A DNA stretch of 48,470 bases from Gammaproteobacteria bacterium (GTDB lineage: Bacteria; Pseudomonadota; Gammaproteobacteria; Chromatiales; Chromatiaceae): the NCBI GenBank assembly GCA_024206335.1, contig JAAGZL010000396.1:1-48470 (forward strand). Direction: 5' to 3'. The notes beneath the pieces are model-generated. The model worked only from the letters and a program-made list of their open reading frames with translations. It ran no database searches and was not told the origin of the DNA. A program made the position numbers and the translations under genes. Shown here piece after piece: positions 17,045 to 25,087 of the stretch (its first letter is position 1; each line of letters opens with the position of its first letter).

Positions 17045-18177
17045 GCGGACATCAGGCATTAGGTGGGCGCATTCTTACCAAACCTTTCATGGTGCTGATG
17101 GTTATCTGGCTGATCGGCAGTTTTTTCGGGGTGCAGCGTTTCTTCATGGATGGTATGGGGGCGGTGAGTAACCTTAACGGTGGCTATGCCTGGGGTATTT
17201 GGGTGGTGTACGACGTGGTGGTGGGTACCGCCTTCGCCTGCGGCGGCTATGCCCTGGCCATCGCGGTCTATGTGTTCAACAAAGGCAGGTATCACCCGCT
17301 GGTACGCTCTGCGGTACTGGCCAGCCTGTTGGGTTATGCCATGGGTGGCTTTGGCGCCTTCTTTGATATGGGGCGCTTCTGGCAGTTTTATGAGATATTC
17401 CTGCCCAAGAACTGGAACTTCAATGCGGTAATGCTTGAGGTTGGTCTGTGTGTGGCGATCTACATTATCGTTCTGTTTCTGGAGTTTGCCCCAGCCGTCT
17501 TAGAGAGGTTGGGCATGCGCAATGCGCAGAACACCCTGAACAAGGTGCTGTTCTTTCTGATTGCGCTGGGTGTGTTGTTGCCCACCATGCACCAGTCATC
17601 CCTGGGTAGTCTGCTTATCACCATGGGGCACAAGATCCATCCGCTGTGGCAGACCATGCATTTTCAGCCGCTGCTGGCGCTGGTGACCGCGCTGATTATG
17701 GGCTTCTCTATCGTGGTGTTTGAGGCCTCAACCTCTGCGGTGAGCTTTGGGCGTCAGCCCGAGTCATCCCTGCTGTCAGGGTTGAGCAAGGCGGTGATCG
17801 GTCTGCTCTCGTTCTTCCTGCTGGTGCGTGTGGTCATCCTGCTGCTGCAAGGCAAGCTGGGGCTGATCTTTGCTGGTGATCTTGGTTCACTGTTGTTTCT
17901 GTTTGAGATGGCGCTGTTTATTATTCCTTTGGTCATTCTGTTGTCACCGGCCAGACGCAGTCGCGGCAGCCAGCTGTTGATTGCTGCCGTAAGCATGCTG
18001 TTTGCTGGAGCCATGTATCGTTTCAATGCATTCCTGATTACCTACGACCCAGGTCCCGGTTACAGCTATTTCCCTTCAACTCCGGAGATCATGATTACGC
18101 TCAGTATTATTGCCCTGGAGTTGATGATCTATCTGGTGCTGGTTAAGACCCTGCCTGTGCTGCATAGCGAAGCCTGA
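17041..18177 (+). CDS. hybB: Hydrogenase membrane subunit HybB (NrfD family)
   Basis: The 378-aa protein has about ten hydrophobic helices typical of NrfD/PsrC-like quinone-reactive membrane subunits. It has the N-terminal ILTKPFMVLMVIWLIGSFFG, the loop NGGYAWGIWVVYDVVVGTAF, and the family segment LLPTMHQSSLGSLLI. It carries no haem-ligand pattern of cytochrome b (HupC/HyaC), so it couples HybA to menaquinone or ubiquinone without haem. The start overlaps hybA. Confidence 0.94.
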   Translation: MSGHQALGGRILTKPFMVLMVIWLIGSFFGVQRFFMDGMGAVSNLNGGYAWGIWVVYDVVVGTAFACGGYALAIAVYVFNKGRYHPLVRSAVLASLLGYAMGGFGAFFDMGRFWQFYEIFLPKNWNFNAVMLEVGLCVAIYIIVLFLEFAPAVLERLGMRNAQNTLNKVLFFLIALGVLLPTMHQSSLGSLLITMGHKIHPLWQTMHFQPLLALVTALIMGFSIVVFEASTSAVSFGRQPESSLLSGLSKAVIGLLSFFLLVRVVILLLQGKLGLIFAGDLGSLLFLFEMALFIIPLVILLSPARRSRGSQLLIAAVSMLFAGAMYRFNAFLITYDPGPGYSYFPSTPEIMITLSIIALELMIYLVLVKTLPVLHSEA

Positions 18178-18205
18178 ACAAGAACCATATTGAGGAGATT
18201 TAGTT

Positions 18206-19909
18206 GTGACTACCCGTATAACAGTTGACCCAATTACACGCATAGAGGGACACCTCCGTATCGATGTGGAAGTGGATGAAGGCAAGGTGACCAAAGCCTG
18301 GTCATCCGGCCAGATGTGGCGCGGGATCGAGCAGATCCTGGTGGGACGTGATCCCCGTGAGGCCTGGACCTATACCCAGCGCTTCTGTGGAGTATGCACC
18401 ACGGTGCATGCCATTACCTCGGTACGAGCGGTAGAGAATGCGCTGGGGCTGGAGGTGCCGGTGAATGCGCAGTTGATCCGTAACATCATCCAGACTGCCC
18501 ATGCCATTCAGGATCACATCGTACACTTCTATCACCTCTCTGCGGTGGACTGGGTGGATGTGGTGTCGGCCTTGGATGCGGACCCGGTGGCAACCTCAAA
18601 ACTGGCTGAGTCGCTATCGGACTGGTCGTTAAATGGTCCGCACGAGATGAAGGCGGTGCAGGAGCGACTCAAGACCTTTGTCGGCAGTGGCCAGCTCGGA
18701 CCTTTCGCCAGTGGCTACTGGGGGCATCCGGCCATGAAGCTGCCGCCGGAGGTAAATCTGCTGGCGGTGGCGCACTATCTACAGGCGCTGGATGTGCAGA
18801 ATTATGCCAATAAGGTAGTGGCTATCCTGGGTGGCAAGTCGCCACATATTCAGAACGTGGCTGTGGGTGGTGTGAGTAACTCCATCGGTCATGATGCGCC
18901 TTCGGTGCTGAACATCGAGCGTCTGATGCTGATCAAGGGTTTCATCGACAAGCTGGATCACTTCGTGAAATCCACCTATATGTCCGATGTCCCGGCCATA
19001 GGTGCCTTCTATCTGGACTGGGCCGGTATCGGTGGTGGTGTGAACAACTATCTTACCGTGCCGGACTGCCCGCAGGACAGCAAGGGCACCATATTTGATC
19101 TGCCCGGTGGCTATATCGAAAATGCCGACCTGAGTTCCATGAAACCGATCAAGACCTTTGATGATAAGTACTTCCGTGAAGGTGTAGCCGAGAGCTCCAA
19201 GCATGCCTGGTATAAGGGTGATAAGGCGCTGCATCCATTTGAGGGTGAGACTGAGCCGGATTACACCGACTTCCAGGATGAGGGTCAGTACTCCTGGGTC
19301 AAGGCCCCCACCTTCTATGGCAAGCGCGCCGAGGTGGGTCCGCTGGCGGATGTGCTGGTGGGTGTGGCCAGTGGTCATGTGGGTTATACCAAGTATTTGA
19401 ATCAGACCATGGATATCCTGAAGGCGGTTTCCAAGAATCCGGATATCCCGTTGGCAGCGGTACATTCCACCATTGGTCGGCATGCCGCCCGAGCGATACG
19501 CTGTGGGGTGATGATGGATACCCTGAACAGCCAGTGGCAGAAGCTGGTGGATAATATCGGTACCGGGGACCTGGATACCTTCAATGCGCCAGTGTTCCCC
19601 AAGGGTGAGATCAAGGGCGTTGGTTTCCATCAGGCGCCCCGTGGCACCCTGTCGCACTGGGTGGTTATAGAGGATGCCAAGATCAAGAACTACCAGGCCG
19701 TGGTGCCAAGTACCTGGAATGCCGGTCCGCGAGATGCCGATGGGCAGATTGGGCCCTACGAGGCCTCGCTGCTGGATAATCCCATTGCCGACCCGGAGAG
19801 GCCACTTGAGGTGCTGCGCACTGTGCACTCCTTCGATCCCTGTATCGCCTGCGCCATCCACATGGTGGATACTGAGCAGAAGGAGATTGTTAAGGTTAAG
19901 GCGCTGTAA
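18206..19909 (+). CDS. hybC: [NiFe]-hydrogenase large subunit HybC
   Basis: The 567-aa catalytic subunit has the N-terminal nickel ligands in RFCGVCTTVHA and the C-terminal pair in SFDPCIACAIH. After this His there is a 15-residue tail (MVDTEQKEIVKVKAL) that the HybD protease removes once the NiFe(CN)2CO site is inserted. ITRIEGHLRIDVEV at the N terminus is the other family signature. The GTG start at 18206 has GAGGAG upstream. It has no signal of its own and is carried out with HybO by the Tat system. A long open frame on the opposite strand (18779-20314) is a shadow. Confidence 0.96.
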   Translation: MTTRITVDPITRIEGHLRIDVEVDEGKVTKAWSSGQMWRGIEQILVGRDPREAWTYTQRFCGVCTTVHAITSVRAVENALGLEVPVNAQLIRNIIQTAHAIQDHIVHFYHLSAVDWVDVVSALDADPVATSKLAESLSDWSLNGPHEMKAVQERLKTFVGSGQLGPFASGYWGHPAMKLPPEVNLLAVAHYLQALDVQNYANKVVAILGGKSPHIQNVAVGGVSNSIGHDAPSVLNIERLMLIKGFIDKLDHFVKSTYMSDVPAIGAFYLDWAGIGGGVNNYLTVPDCPQDSKGTIFDLPGGYIENADLSSMKPIKTFDDKYFREGVAESSKHAWYKGDKALHPFEGETEPDYTDFQDEGQYSWVKAPTFYGKRAEVGPLADVLVGVASGHVGYTKYLNQTMDILKAVSKNPDIPLAAVHSTIGRHAARAIRCGVMMDTLNSQWQKLVDNIGTGDLDTFNAPVFPKGEIKGVGFHQAPRGTLSHWVVIEDAKIKNYQAVVPSTWNAGPRDADGQIGPYEASLLDNPIADPERPLEVLRTVHSFDPCIACAIHMVDTEQKEIVKVKAL

Positions 19910-19948
19910 TCGGTTTAGGGTGGCGAAACAAATGGTAGAGGTGATGCG

Positions 19949-20491
19949 ATGAAAAAAATCTTGGTCATCGGTATGGGTAACGTGCTGATGCAGGATGAGG
20001 GGGTCGGAGTGCGTGCGGTTGAAGAACTGGAGAACCGTTATCTCATTCCCGATAATGTCACCATTATGGATGGTGGCACCACCGGCATGGAGCTGTTTGA
20101 GCCCATCCGCAGCTGTGATCGGTTGGTCGTGGCAGATGCGATCAATACCGGCGCTCCCTACGGCTCTCTGGTGCGCATTGCCAACGAAGAGATTCCATCT
20201 TTTTTCCAGACCAAACTCTCCAATCATCAACTCGGGTTGTCTGACTTGTTGGCGCTGCTTACCCTCAAGGATGCGGTGCCGGAACATGTGGCCATCATCG
20301 GCATGGTGCCGCACTCCCTGGAAAACAAACTGGGACTAACCTCGGAGGCTGAGGCTGGATTGGTTGCCATGGTGGATATGCTGGTGGCGGAGTTGTCAGA
20401 ACTTGGGGTTGTATTGGAGCAGCGGAGTGATCGGGGTATCGGTCACTGGCGCAAGGAAGCGGAACTGGAAGTGGCAGACGTATGTGTATAG
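19949..20491 (+). CDS. hybD: Hydrogenase maturation protease HybD
   Basis: The 180-aa M52 peptidase has the N-terminal ILVIGMGNVLMQDEGVG and the three nickel-probing residues of E. coli HybD at matching places: Glu17, Asp63 (VVADAIN) and His93 (LSNHQLGLSDLL). It trims the tail of HybC after metal insertion. There is a 39-bp gap from hybC; its 3' end overlaps the next start by 10 bases. The C-terminal 20 residues are longer than in E. coli. Confidence 0.94.
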   Translation: MKKILVIGMGNVLMQDEGVGVRAVEELENRYLIPDNVTIMDGGTTGMELFEPIRSCDRLVVADAINTGAPYGSLVRIANEEIPSFFQTKLSNHQLGLSDLLALLTLKDAVPEHVAIIGMVPHSLENKLGLTSEAEAGLVAMVDMLVAELSELGVVLEQRSDRGIGHWRKEAELEVADVCV

Positions 20492-20769
20492 GTGTTCCGG
20501 TGCAGATAGTGGAGTCGGGCGAATTTATGGCCCGCTGTCGGGGACGCAATGGTGAGGAGCAGGTCAATATGATGTTGATCGGTCCGCAACCAGAGGGGAC
20601 TTGGCTGCTGAACTTTCTCGGTTCTGCCCGCGAGGTGATCACTGCCGAGGACGCCGACAATATCAATAAGGCACTGGACGGGCTGGAGGCCATCATGCAG
20701 GGTCAGACCGATGTGGATATCGACAGTTATTTTCCAGGATTGGGATCTTCAGCAGAGGTGGTGCAATGA
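20482..20769 (+). CDS. hybG: HypC/HybG/HupF-type hydrogenase chaperone
   Basis: The 95-aa protein starts MCIGVPVQIVE with the essential Cys2 of the HypC family, followed by the small beta-barrel (VNMMLIGPQPEGTWLLNFLGSAREVI). It carries the Fe(CN)2CO unit to, and shields, the immature large subunit. As the second HypC paralogue in the window, placed right after hybD, it is likely dedicated to HybC, while the other (24851-25087) serves HypD. It overlaps hybD by 10 bases and the next gene by 4. Confidence 0.88.
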   Translation: MCIGVPVQIVESGEFMARCRGRNGEEQVNMMLIGPQPEGTWLLNFLGSAREVITAEDADNINKALDGLEAIMQGQTDVDIDSYFPGLGSSAEVVQ

Positions 20770-21377
20770 GAGATGTACAACGGGTGGCGGCGTCGCTGGA
20801 ACGGGCCTTTGAGCGCATCCATCAAGAGCAGATGCGGGACATTCCAATCCTCAACCCTTTGTTGCGGGTGCAGGCCCTGGGCTTTCAGGAGTATCAGGGC
20901 CGGGTGCTGGGGGTATTGATTACCCCGTGGTTGATGAATCTTGTAATGTTACCCGCAGAGGCAGACAATTGGGATGAGATGAGGCTGGGCGACAAGCAGT
21001 CGTACAACTTCCCGTCTGGTGACTACCGGTTTCTGCTGAATGAGATCGATGGGGTTGGCAGATGTCAGGCTCACTCCCTATATTCGCCCATGCATGAGTT
21101 CATCAATCAGGACCATGCCATCGCGGCGGCACAGAGTTTTCTCGACAGGCTCATGGTCGAGGCGGTGGACGAGACGGATCCGGTGGATGAAGAGCTATTG
21201 GGGCGCATCATGCGCGGCGAAGAGAGTTCAGAGGTGGAGATGGACGGCTTTGCGGTCAGTGGCTCCAGCAAAACCCCGGCGCCACCGGTGCGGGGGGCAA
21301 ATCCGGTGGCCTCGCAGGTGGATAGCGTTATGTCGCGCCGAGACCTGTTACGTGGTAACTTTTCCAGCAACAGTTGA
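20766..21377 (+). CDS. hybE: Hydrogenase assembly chaperone HybE/HupJ
   Basis: The 203-aa protein matches HybE: FERIHQEQMRDIPILNPLLRVQALGFQ, then GVLITPWLMNLVMLP and QSYNFPSGDYRFLLNEIDGVGRCQAHSLYSPM. In E. coli HybE binds the Tat signal and small subunit to prevent export before assembly. No rubredoxin domain is fused, unlike some HupJ proteins. Unusually the last 15 residues read MSRRDLLRGNF then SSNS, close to a twin-arginine core motif, see findings. It overlaps hybG by 4 bases. Confidence 0.88.
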   Translation: MRDVQRVAASLERAFERIHQEQMRDIPILNPLLRVQALGFQEYQGRVLGVLITPWLMNLVMLPAEADNWDEMRLGDKQSYNFPSGDYRFLLNEIDGVGRCQAHSLYSPMHEFINQDHAIAAAQSFLDRLMVEAVDETDPVDEELLGRIMRGEESSEVEMDGFAVSGSSKTPAPPVRGANPVASQVDSVMSRRDLLRGNFSSNS

Positions 21378-21422
21378 TGGATTCACATTATGGTGCATTC
21401 GATATGATCCGCAGCGGGAACC

Positions 21423-22142
21423 ATGGGTAGTCTGCTCCTGATCGGGCTGTTCATCGGCATGCGTCATGCGCTGGAGGCCGATCATGTGGCGGCTGTGGCC
21501 TCGCTCATGAATAACCGGCAGTCGTTCCGGCAAACCATCAAGCAGGGTGGGGTCTGGGGTCTGGGGCATACCATCACCCTGTTTCTGTTTGGCTCCATTG
21601 TAATCTTCATGGATCGGGTGATCCCCGAGTATCTGGCCAGTGGGCTGGAGTTGGCGGTTGGGGTGATGTTGATACTGCTTGGCTCCCATGTCCTCTACCG
21701 GCTGATTCGTGACCGGGTGCATTTCCACGGTCATCACCACGAAGATGGTGCGGGAGAGTACCACTTTCATGTGCACTCCCATGCGGGTGAGTCCAGGTCG
21801 CAGCACGACCCCTCCCGGCATGAGCACCAGCATCCACAAGGCTTTCCCCTGCGGGCGCTGTTTGTGGGGATGATGCACGGCATGGCGGGATCGGCTGCGG
21901 TGATACTGCTGGCCCTGGGGGCAGTAACCTCTCCCGCGCAGGGTATGCTCTATATCCTGGCCTTTGGAGTGGGCTCCATATTCGGTATGGCCCTGCTTTC
22001 GGCCATTATCTCCATCCCACTACGGGCCTCGGCCCGGCGCCTGACCTGGATGCATAACGGCTTTCAGCTGCTGACCGGCACCATTACCTTGGGTCTGGGT
22101 GTTCTGGTGCTCTACTCAAACACCTCTGCCCTGATCTCCTGA
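21423..22142 (+). CDS. Nickel/cobalt permease (NiCoT/UreH type)
   Basis: The 239-aa polytopic protein begins LIGLFIGMRHALEADHVAAVASLM, the nickel-transporter motif (HALEADH, related to HX4DH). About six helices are seen, with a His-rich cytosolic loop (FHGHHHEDG, HFHVHSHAGE, RHEHQH) likely to bind Ni2+. A second GMMHGMAGSAAVILLAL segment is typical of the UreH-like branch. It would import Ni2+ for the active site. It is the last gene of the hyb unit, 45 bp after hybE. Confidence 0.86.
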   Translation: MGSLLLIGLFIGMRHALEADHVAAVASLMNNRQSFRQTIKQGGVWGLGHTITLFLFGSIVIFMDRVIPEYLASGLELAVGVMLILLGSHVLYRLIRDRVHFHGHHHEDGAGEYHFHVHSHAGESRSQHDPSRHEHQHPQGFPLRALFVGMMHGMAGSAAVILLALGAVTSPAQGMLYILAFGVGSIFGMALLSAIISIPLRASARRLTWMHNGFQLLTGTITLGLGVLVLYSNTSALIS

Positions 22143-22204
22143 ACTCCCTGTCCTGGCTAGTTGGTCCCTGCCTTTTCTGCTAAACTGGAAAGCATTATTC
22201 CACT

Positions 22205-22217
22205 ATTGTTCGTCAAT
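22205..22217 (+). promoter_or_regulatory. HupR/HoxA-type site upstream of hupK
   Basis: ATTG-TTCGT-CAAT contains an exact TTG-N5-CAA palindrome, the site reported for Rhodobacter HupR. It is centred about 124 bp upstream of the predicted sigma-54 start. Confidence 0.5.
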
Positions 22218-22308
22218 GGAAATATTGCTTCATGCGTTGGTGGTCATTTAAGGCTTCGGATGACTGGTTATTCTAGTTATTACAAAGAGTTATTATCAAA
22301 TATCCGCG

Positions 22309-22324
22309 TGGCATACGGATTGCA
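22309..22324 (+). promoter_or_regulatory. Sigma-54 promoter of the hupK-hyp-hupRTUV unit
   Basis: TGGCATACGGATTGCA fits the sigma-54 consensus with 12-bp GG-GC spacing; only the sixth base differs. The predicted start is near 22335, leaving a leader of about 85 nt to hupK. The rest of the 277-bp gap 22143-22419 holds no gene I can support. Confidence 0.78.
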
Positions 22325-22419
22325 ACTATTCTGCCTATAATGGTAAGGCAATGGATAGTTGGTTTTCGCTATGACTATTTTTTATATCAGCAACTGAGAA
22401 GGGGCCACAGGCTAAGCGC

Positions 22420-23568
22420 ATGGGAATTGAAGGGTCGTTGGCGATTAACCTTGAGGTTGCTTCCTGTCGCGTGCTTCGGGTGCAGATCGGATCCAGCCGA
22501 CCGGTTCACGCAGCTCGAATCTTTTGTGGCAAAGATATCCAGGAGGTGCTGCAGACACTCCCCGTCGTGTTCTCTATCTGTGGCACCGCCCAGGCCTGTG
22601 CCGCTGTGCGGGCCTGTGAGCAAGCCCTTGGCATGCGGCCATCCCCCCAGATCGAAGATCAGCGGGCCTGCCTGGTACGCATGGAAAATCTGCGGGAACA
22701 GCTATGGCGGATACTGCTGGAGTGGCCTGGATTTCTGGAGGAGGAGCCGGACCGGCAGAGTATGATGCTGACCATGGCTTTACAGCGTGATTATCGTGCC
22801 GAGCTGACTGGCGGGCGTAACCCATTTCTCCTGCCGGGAGACGGACATGTGCTGGAGTCGGTAGATGTGCAGGATCTGGTCACACAGCTTTCTGGGCTTC
22901 TGGAGGTGGTGGTGTTTGGCATGCCGCCGCAGCGCTGGTTGGATATCAGTGATATAGAGGAATTTGCAACCTGGGTCGGGAGTGGTCAAACCCCGGCCGC
23001 ACGCACCCTGGGTTTGGTAATGGCCCAAGATTGGCGTGAGTTGGGGCGATGTCATATGGAGGATTTGCCCGCCCTGGAGTCGGAGCAGCTGCACCGGCTG
23101 CTGCAGGATGATGCGTTTGTGGCCCAGCCCCAGTGGCTCGGCAGTTGTCGGGAAACCACCTCCTGTACCCGAGTGGAGAGTCAACTGCTGCAGCAGCTGC
23201 GTGATCGTTATGGCAACGGTCTGCTGGTTAGGATGGTGGCGCGTCTCACCGAGATTGCACAGCTTTCGCTCAATCTGTTACCGGCGCCTGGTGAGACTGG
23301 CCCAGTTGAATTGGCTGGTGTGCAGAATCCCGGCATAGGCCAGGTGGCCGCGGCACGGGGGCAGCTGGTGCATCGGGTGGAGTTGCAGGAGGGGGTTGTC
23401 AGCAATTATCAGATCCTCGCCCCCACCGAGTGGAACTTTCATCCCTGTGGCCTGGTGGCCACCGGGCTGGCTACACTAAAGGGTGATGAGTCGCAGATAA
23501 CAAAACAGGCGCGTCTGTTGATCGATGCAATCGACCCCTGTGTCGGCTATGAGTTAATAATCAGCTAA
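22420..23568 (+). CDS. hupK: HupK/HoxV-type hydrogenase assembly scaffold
   Basis: The 382-aa protein is a diverged relative of the large subunit. The CGVC motif is reduced to FSICGTAQACAAV and the end reads DAIDPCVGYELIIS, keeping one Cys where the enzyme has CxxCxxH. ARGQLVHRVELQEGVVSNYQILAPTEWNFHP corresponds to the RGxLxHW..I..G.I.NYQ..pTTWN region. HupK/HoxV is thought to receive the Fe(CN)2CO cofactor and hand it to the large subunit. First gene behind the second sigma-54 promoter; its stop overlaps hypA by one base. Confidence 0.87.
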   Translation: MGIEGSLAINLEVASCRVLRVQIGSSRPVHAARIFCGKDIQEVLQTLPVVFSICGTAQACAAVRACEQALGMRPSPQIEDQRACLVRMENLREQLWRILLEWPGFLEEEPDRQSMMLTMALQRDYRAELTGGRNPFLLPGDGHVLESVDVQDLVTQLSGLLEVVVFGMPPQRWLDISDIEEFATWVGSGQTPAARTLGLVMAQDWRELGRCHMEDLPALESEQLHRLLQDDAFVAQPQWLGSCRETTSCTRVESQLLQQLRDRYGNGLLVRMVARLTEIAQLSLNLLPAPGETGPVELAGVQNPGIGQVAAARGQLVHRVELQEGVVSNYQILAPTEWNFHPCGLVATGLATLKGDESQITKQARLLIDAIDPCVGYELIIS

Positions 23569-23909
23569 TGCATGAGATGTCACTGAATGAAGGTGTGTTG
23601 CAGGTCCTGCAGGACCACGCCAAGAGCCAGGGGTTTGAGCGGGTCAAGACCGTATGGCTGGAGATCGGCGAGCTATCAGGGGTGGAGATCGAGGCCATGC
23701 GTTTTGGTTTTGATGTGGTGATGAAAGGTAGCCTGGCAGATGGGGCCAAACTGGAGATTATCCGGGTGCCGGGGCAGGCGTGGTGTATGCCATGTGAAAA
23801 GAGCGTTCAGGTAACACAGCTGTTTGAGGCCTGCCCGGATTGCGGCAGTTATCAGTTGCAGGTCACCGGGGGTGATCAGATGCAGATTAAAGAATTGGAA
23901 GTGGAATGA
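23568..23909 (+). CDS. hypA: Nickel insertion protein HypA
   Basis: The 113-aa protein starts MHEMSLNEGVLQ with the nickel ligand His2. It carries the zinc site formed by WCMPCEKSV and EACPDCGSY (two CxxC pairs). ERVKTVWLEIGELSGVE is the conserved first strand. HypA docks on HypB and the large subunit precursor to deliver Ni2+. It overlaps hupK by one base and is followed by a 123-bp gap before hypB. Confidence 0.95.
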   Translation: MHEMSLNEGVLQVLQDHAKSQGFERVKTVWLEIGELSGVEIEAMRFGFDVVMKGSLADGAKLEIIRVPGQAWCMPCEKSVQVTQLFEACPDCGSYQLQVTGGDQMQIKELEVE

Positions 23910-23990
23910 TCCGAGAACCCCAGTTGATCATTTTGCGAGGATGCCAGATTACGTTAGAGAGAATGAGGGTGATTGATATCAAATTACCTC

Positions 23991-24007
23991 TTCACCTGTT
24001 AGGTGAA
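23991..24007. repeat. Small hairpin ahead of hypB
   Basis: TTCACCT-GTT-AGGTGAA forms a 7-bp stem with a 3-nt loop, 26 bp before the hypB ATG. It lies in the only sizeable gap between hupK and hupV, so it may act as an mRNA processing or stabilising element. No T-run follows. Confidence 0.4.
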
Positions 24008-24032
24008 TCAACCCACTGAGGATTTTAGGATT

Positions 24033-24848
24033 ATGTGTACAGTATGTGGATGCGGTGAGGGTGAGACCCAGATCGAGGGGCATGAGCACTCGCACGAACA
24101 TGGGCACCATCACCACCATGGTGATGCCGACCATGACTATGGAAAGGGCGCGGCCCATGCCCATGCGCCCGGTCTGAGTCAGTCCCGTATGGTGCAGATA
24201 GAGGAGGGGATCCTTAGCAAGAACAATGAGTATGCCGCCGCCAACCGGCGCTGGTTCAGTGAGCATGGTGTGCTGGCGTTGAATCTGGTCTCCAGCCCCG
24301 GCTCGGGCAAGACCACACTGCTCACCCGCAGCATCAATGATCTAAAGAGTGAACTGAGGCTGTCGGTGATTGAGGGTGATCAGCAAACAGCGAACGATGC
24401 CGAGCGCATTCGTGAGACCGGGGTCAAGGCGCTGCAGATCAATACCGGCAAGGGGTGTCACCTGGATGGGCATATGGTGGGGCACGCCCTGGAGACCCTG
24501 AAGCCTGAGGACGACAGCATTCTGTTTATTGAGAATGTGGGCAATCTGGTATGCCCGGCGGCCTTTGATCTGGGAGAGGCGCACAAGGTGGCGATACTTT
24601 CGGTTACCGAAGGTGAAGACAAACCGATCAAATATCCCGATATGTTCCATGCGGCAGATCTGATGTTGCTGAACAAGATTGACCTGCTGCCATATCTGCA
24701 GTTCGATGTGGAGAAGTGCATCGAGTATGCGCGTCGGGTAAATCCCAAGATCAAGGTGATGCAGGTGTCGGCAACCAGTGGTGAGGGTATGGACAACTGG
24801 TACCAGTGGCTGCGGGCTACAAAACAGCTGTCAATGATTGGAGTCTGA
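24033..24848 (+). CDS. hypB: Hydrogenase nickel GTPase HypB
   Basis: The 271-aa protein starts MCTVCGCG, the high-affinity metal motif of HypB (CxxCGC). Next is a His-rich nickel-storage stretch ([13 protein letters not shown] and further His to about residue 45). The SIMIBI GTPase domain has P-loop [29 protein letters not shown] with metal-binding residues, and NKIDLLPY as the guanine-specificity motif. GTP hydrolysis drives Ni2+ transfer with HypA. ATG 24033 is preferred to GTG 24003 because it gives the canonical N terminus. Confidence 0.95.
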   Translation: MCTVCGCGEGETQIEGHEHSHEHGHHHHHGDADHDYGKGAAHAHAPGLSQSRMVQIEEGILSKNNEYAAANRRWFSEHGVLALNLVSSPGSGKTTLLTRSINDLKSELRLSVIEGDQQTANDAERIRETGVKALQINTGKGCHLDGHMVGHALETLKPEDDSILFIENVGNLVCPAAFDLGEAHKVAILSVTEGEDKPIKYPDMFHAADLMLLNKIDLLPYLQFDVEKCIEYARRVNPKIKVMQVSATSGEGMDNWYQWLRATKQLSMIGV

Positions 24849-24850
24849 TT

Positions 24851-25087
24851 ATGTGTCATGCAATACCGGCGCAGATTGTTGCCATAGACGAACAGGCAGA
24901 TACAGCGACCGTCGCCCTGGGTGAGGTGAAAAAAGATGTCTCTCTGGCCCTGGTGCAGGATGTGCAGCTGGGTGACTACGTATTGATACACGTGGGCTAT
25001 GCCCTGAACAAGATCAGCACCGAAGAGGCGGAACGTACGTTGCAACTGTTTGCCGAGATGGCTGAGTTGGATGTGGTGCAGCCGTGA
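24851..25087 (+). CDS. hypC: Hydrogenase assembly chaperone HypC
   Basis: The 78-aa protein starts MCHAIPAQIVAID, with the essential Cys2, and ends in the usual helix (STEEAERTLQLFAEMAEL). It forms the HypCD complex on which the Fe(CN)2CO group is made. It starts 2 bp after hypB and its last bases (GTGA) overlap the hypD start, the standard hypC-hypD coupling. Paralogue of the gene at 20482-20769. Confidence 0.94.
   Translation: MCHAIPAQIVAIDEQADTATVALGEVKKDVSLALVQDVQLGDYVLIHVGYALNKISTEEAERTLQLFAEMAELDVVQP

Noticed and set aside
18779-20314. A 511-codon open frame on the minus strand across hybC and hybD
   Set aside because: It lies entirely opposite two well-identified genes, its translation has no family motif, and long antisense frames are common in coding regions of this composition.
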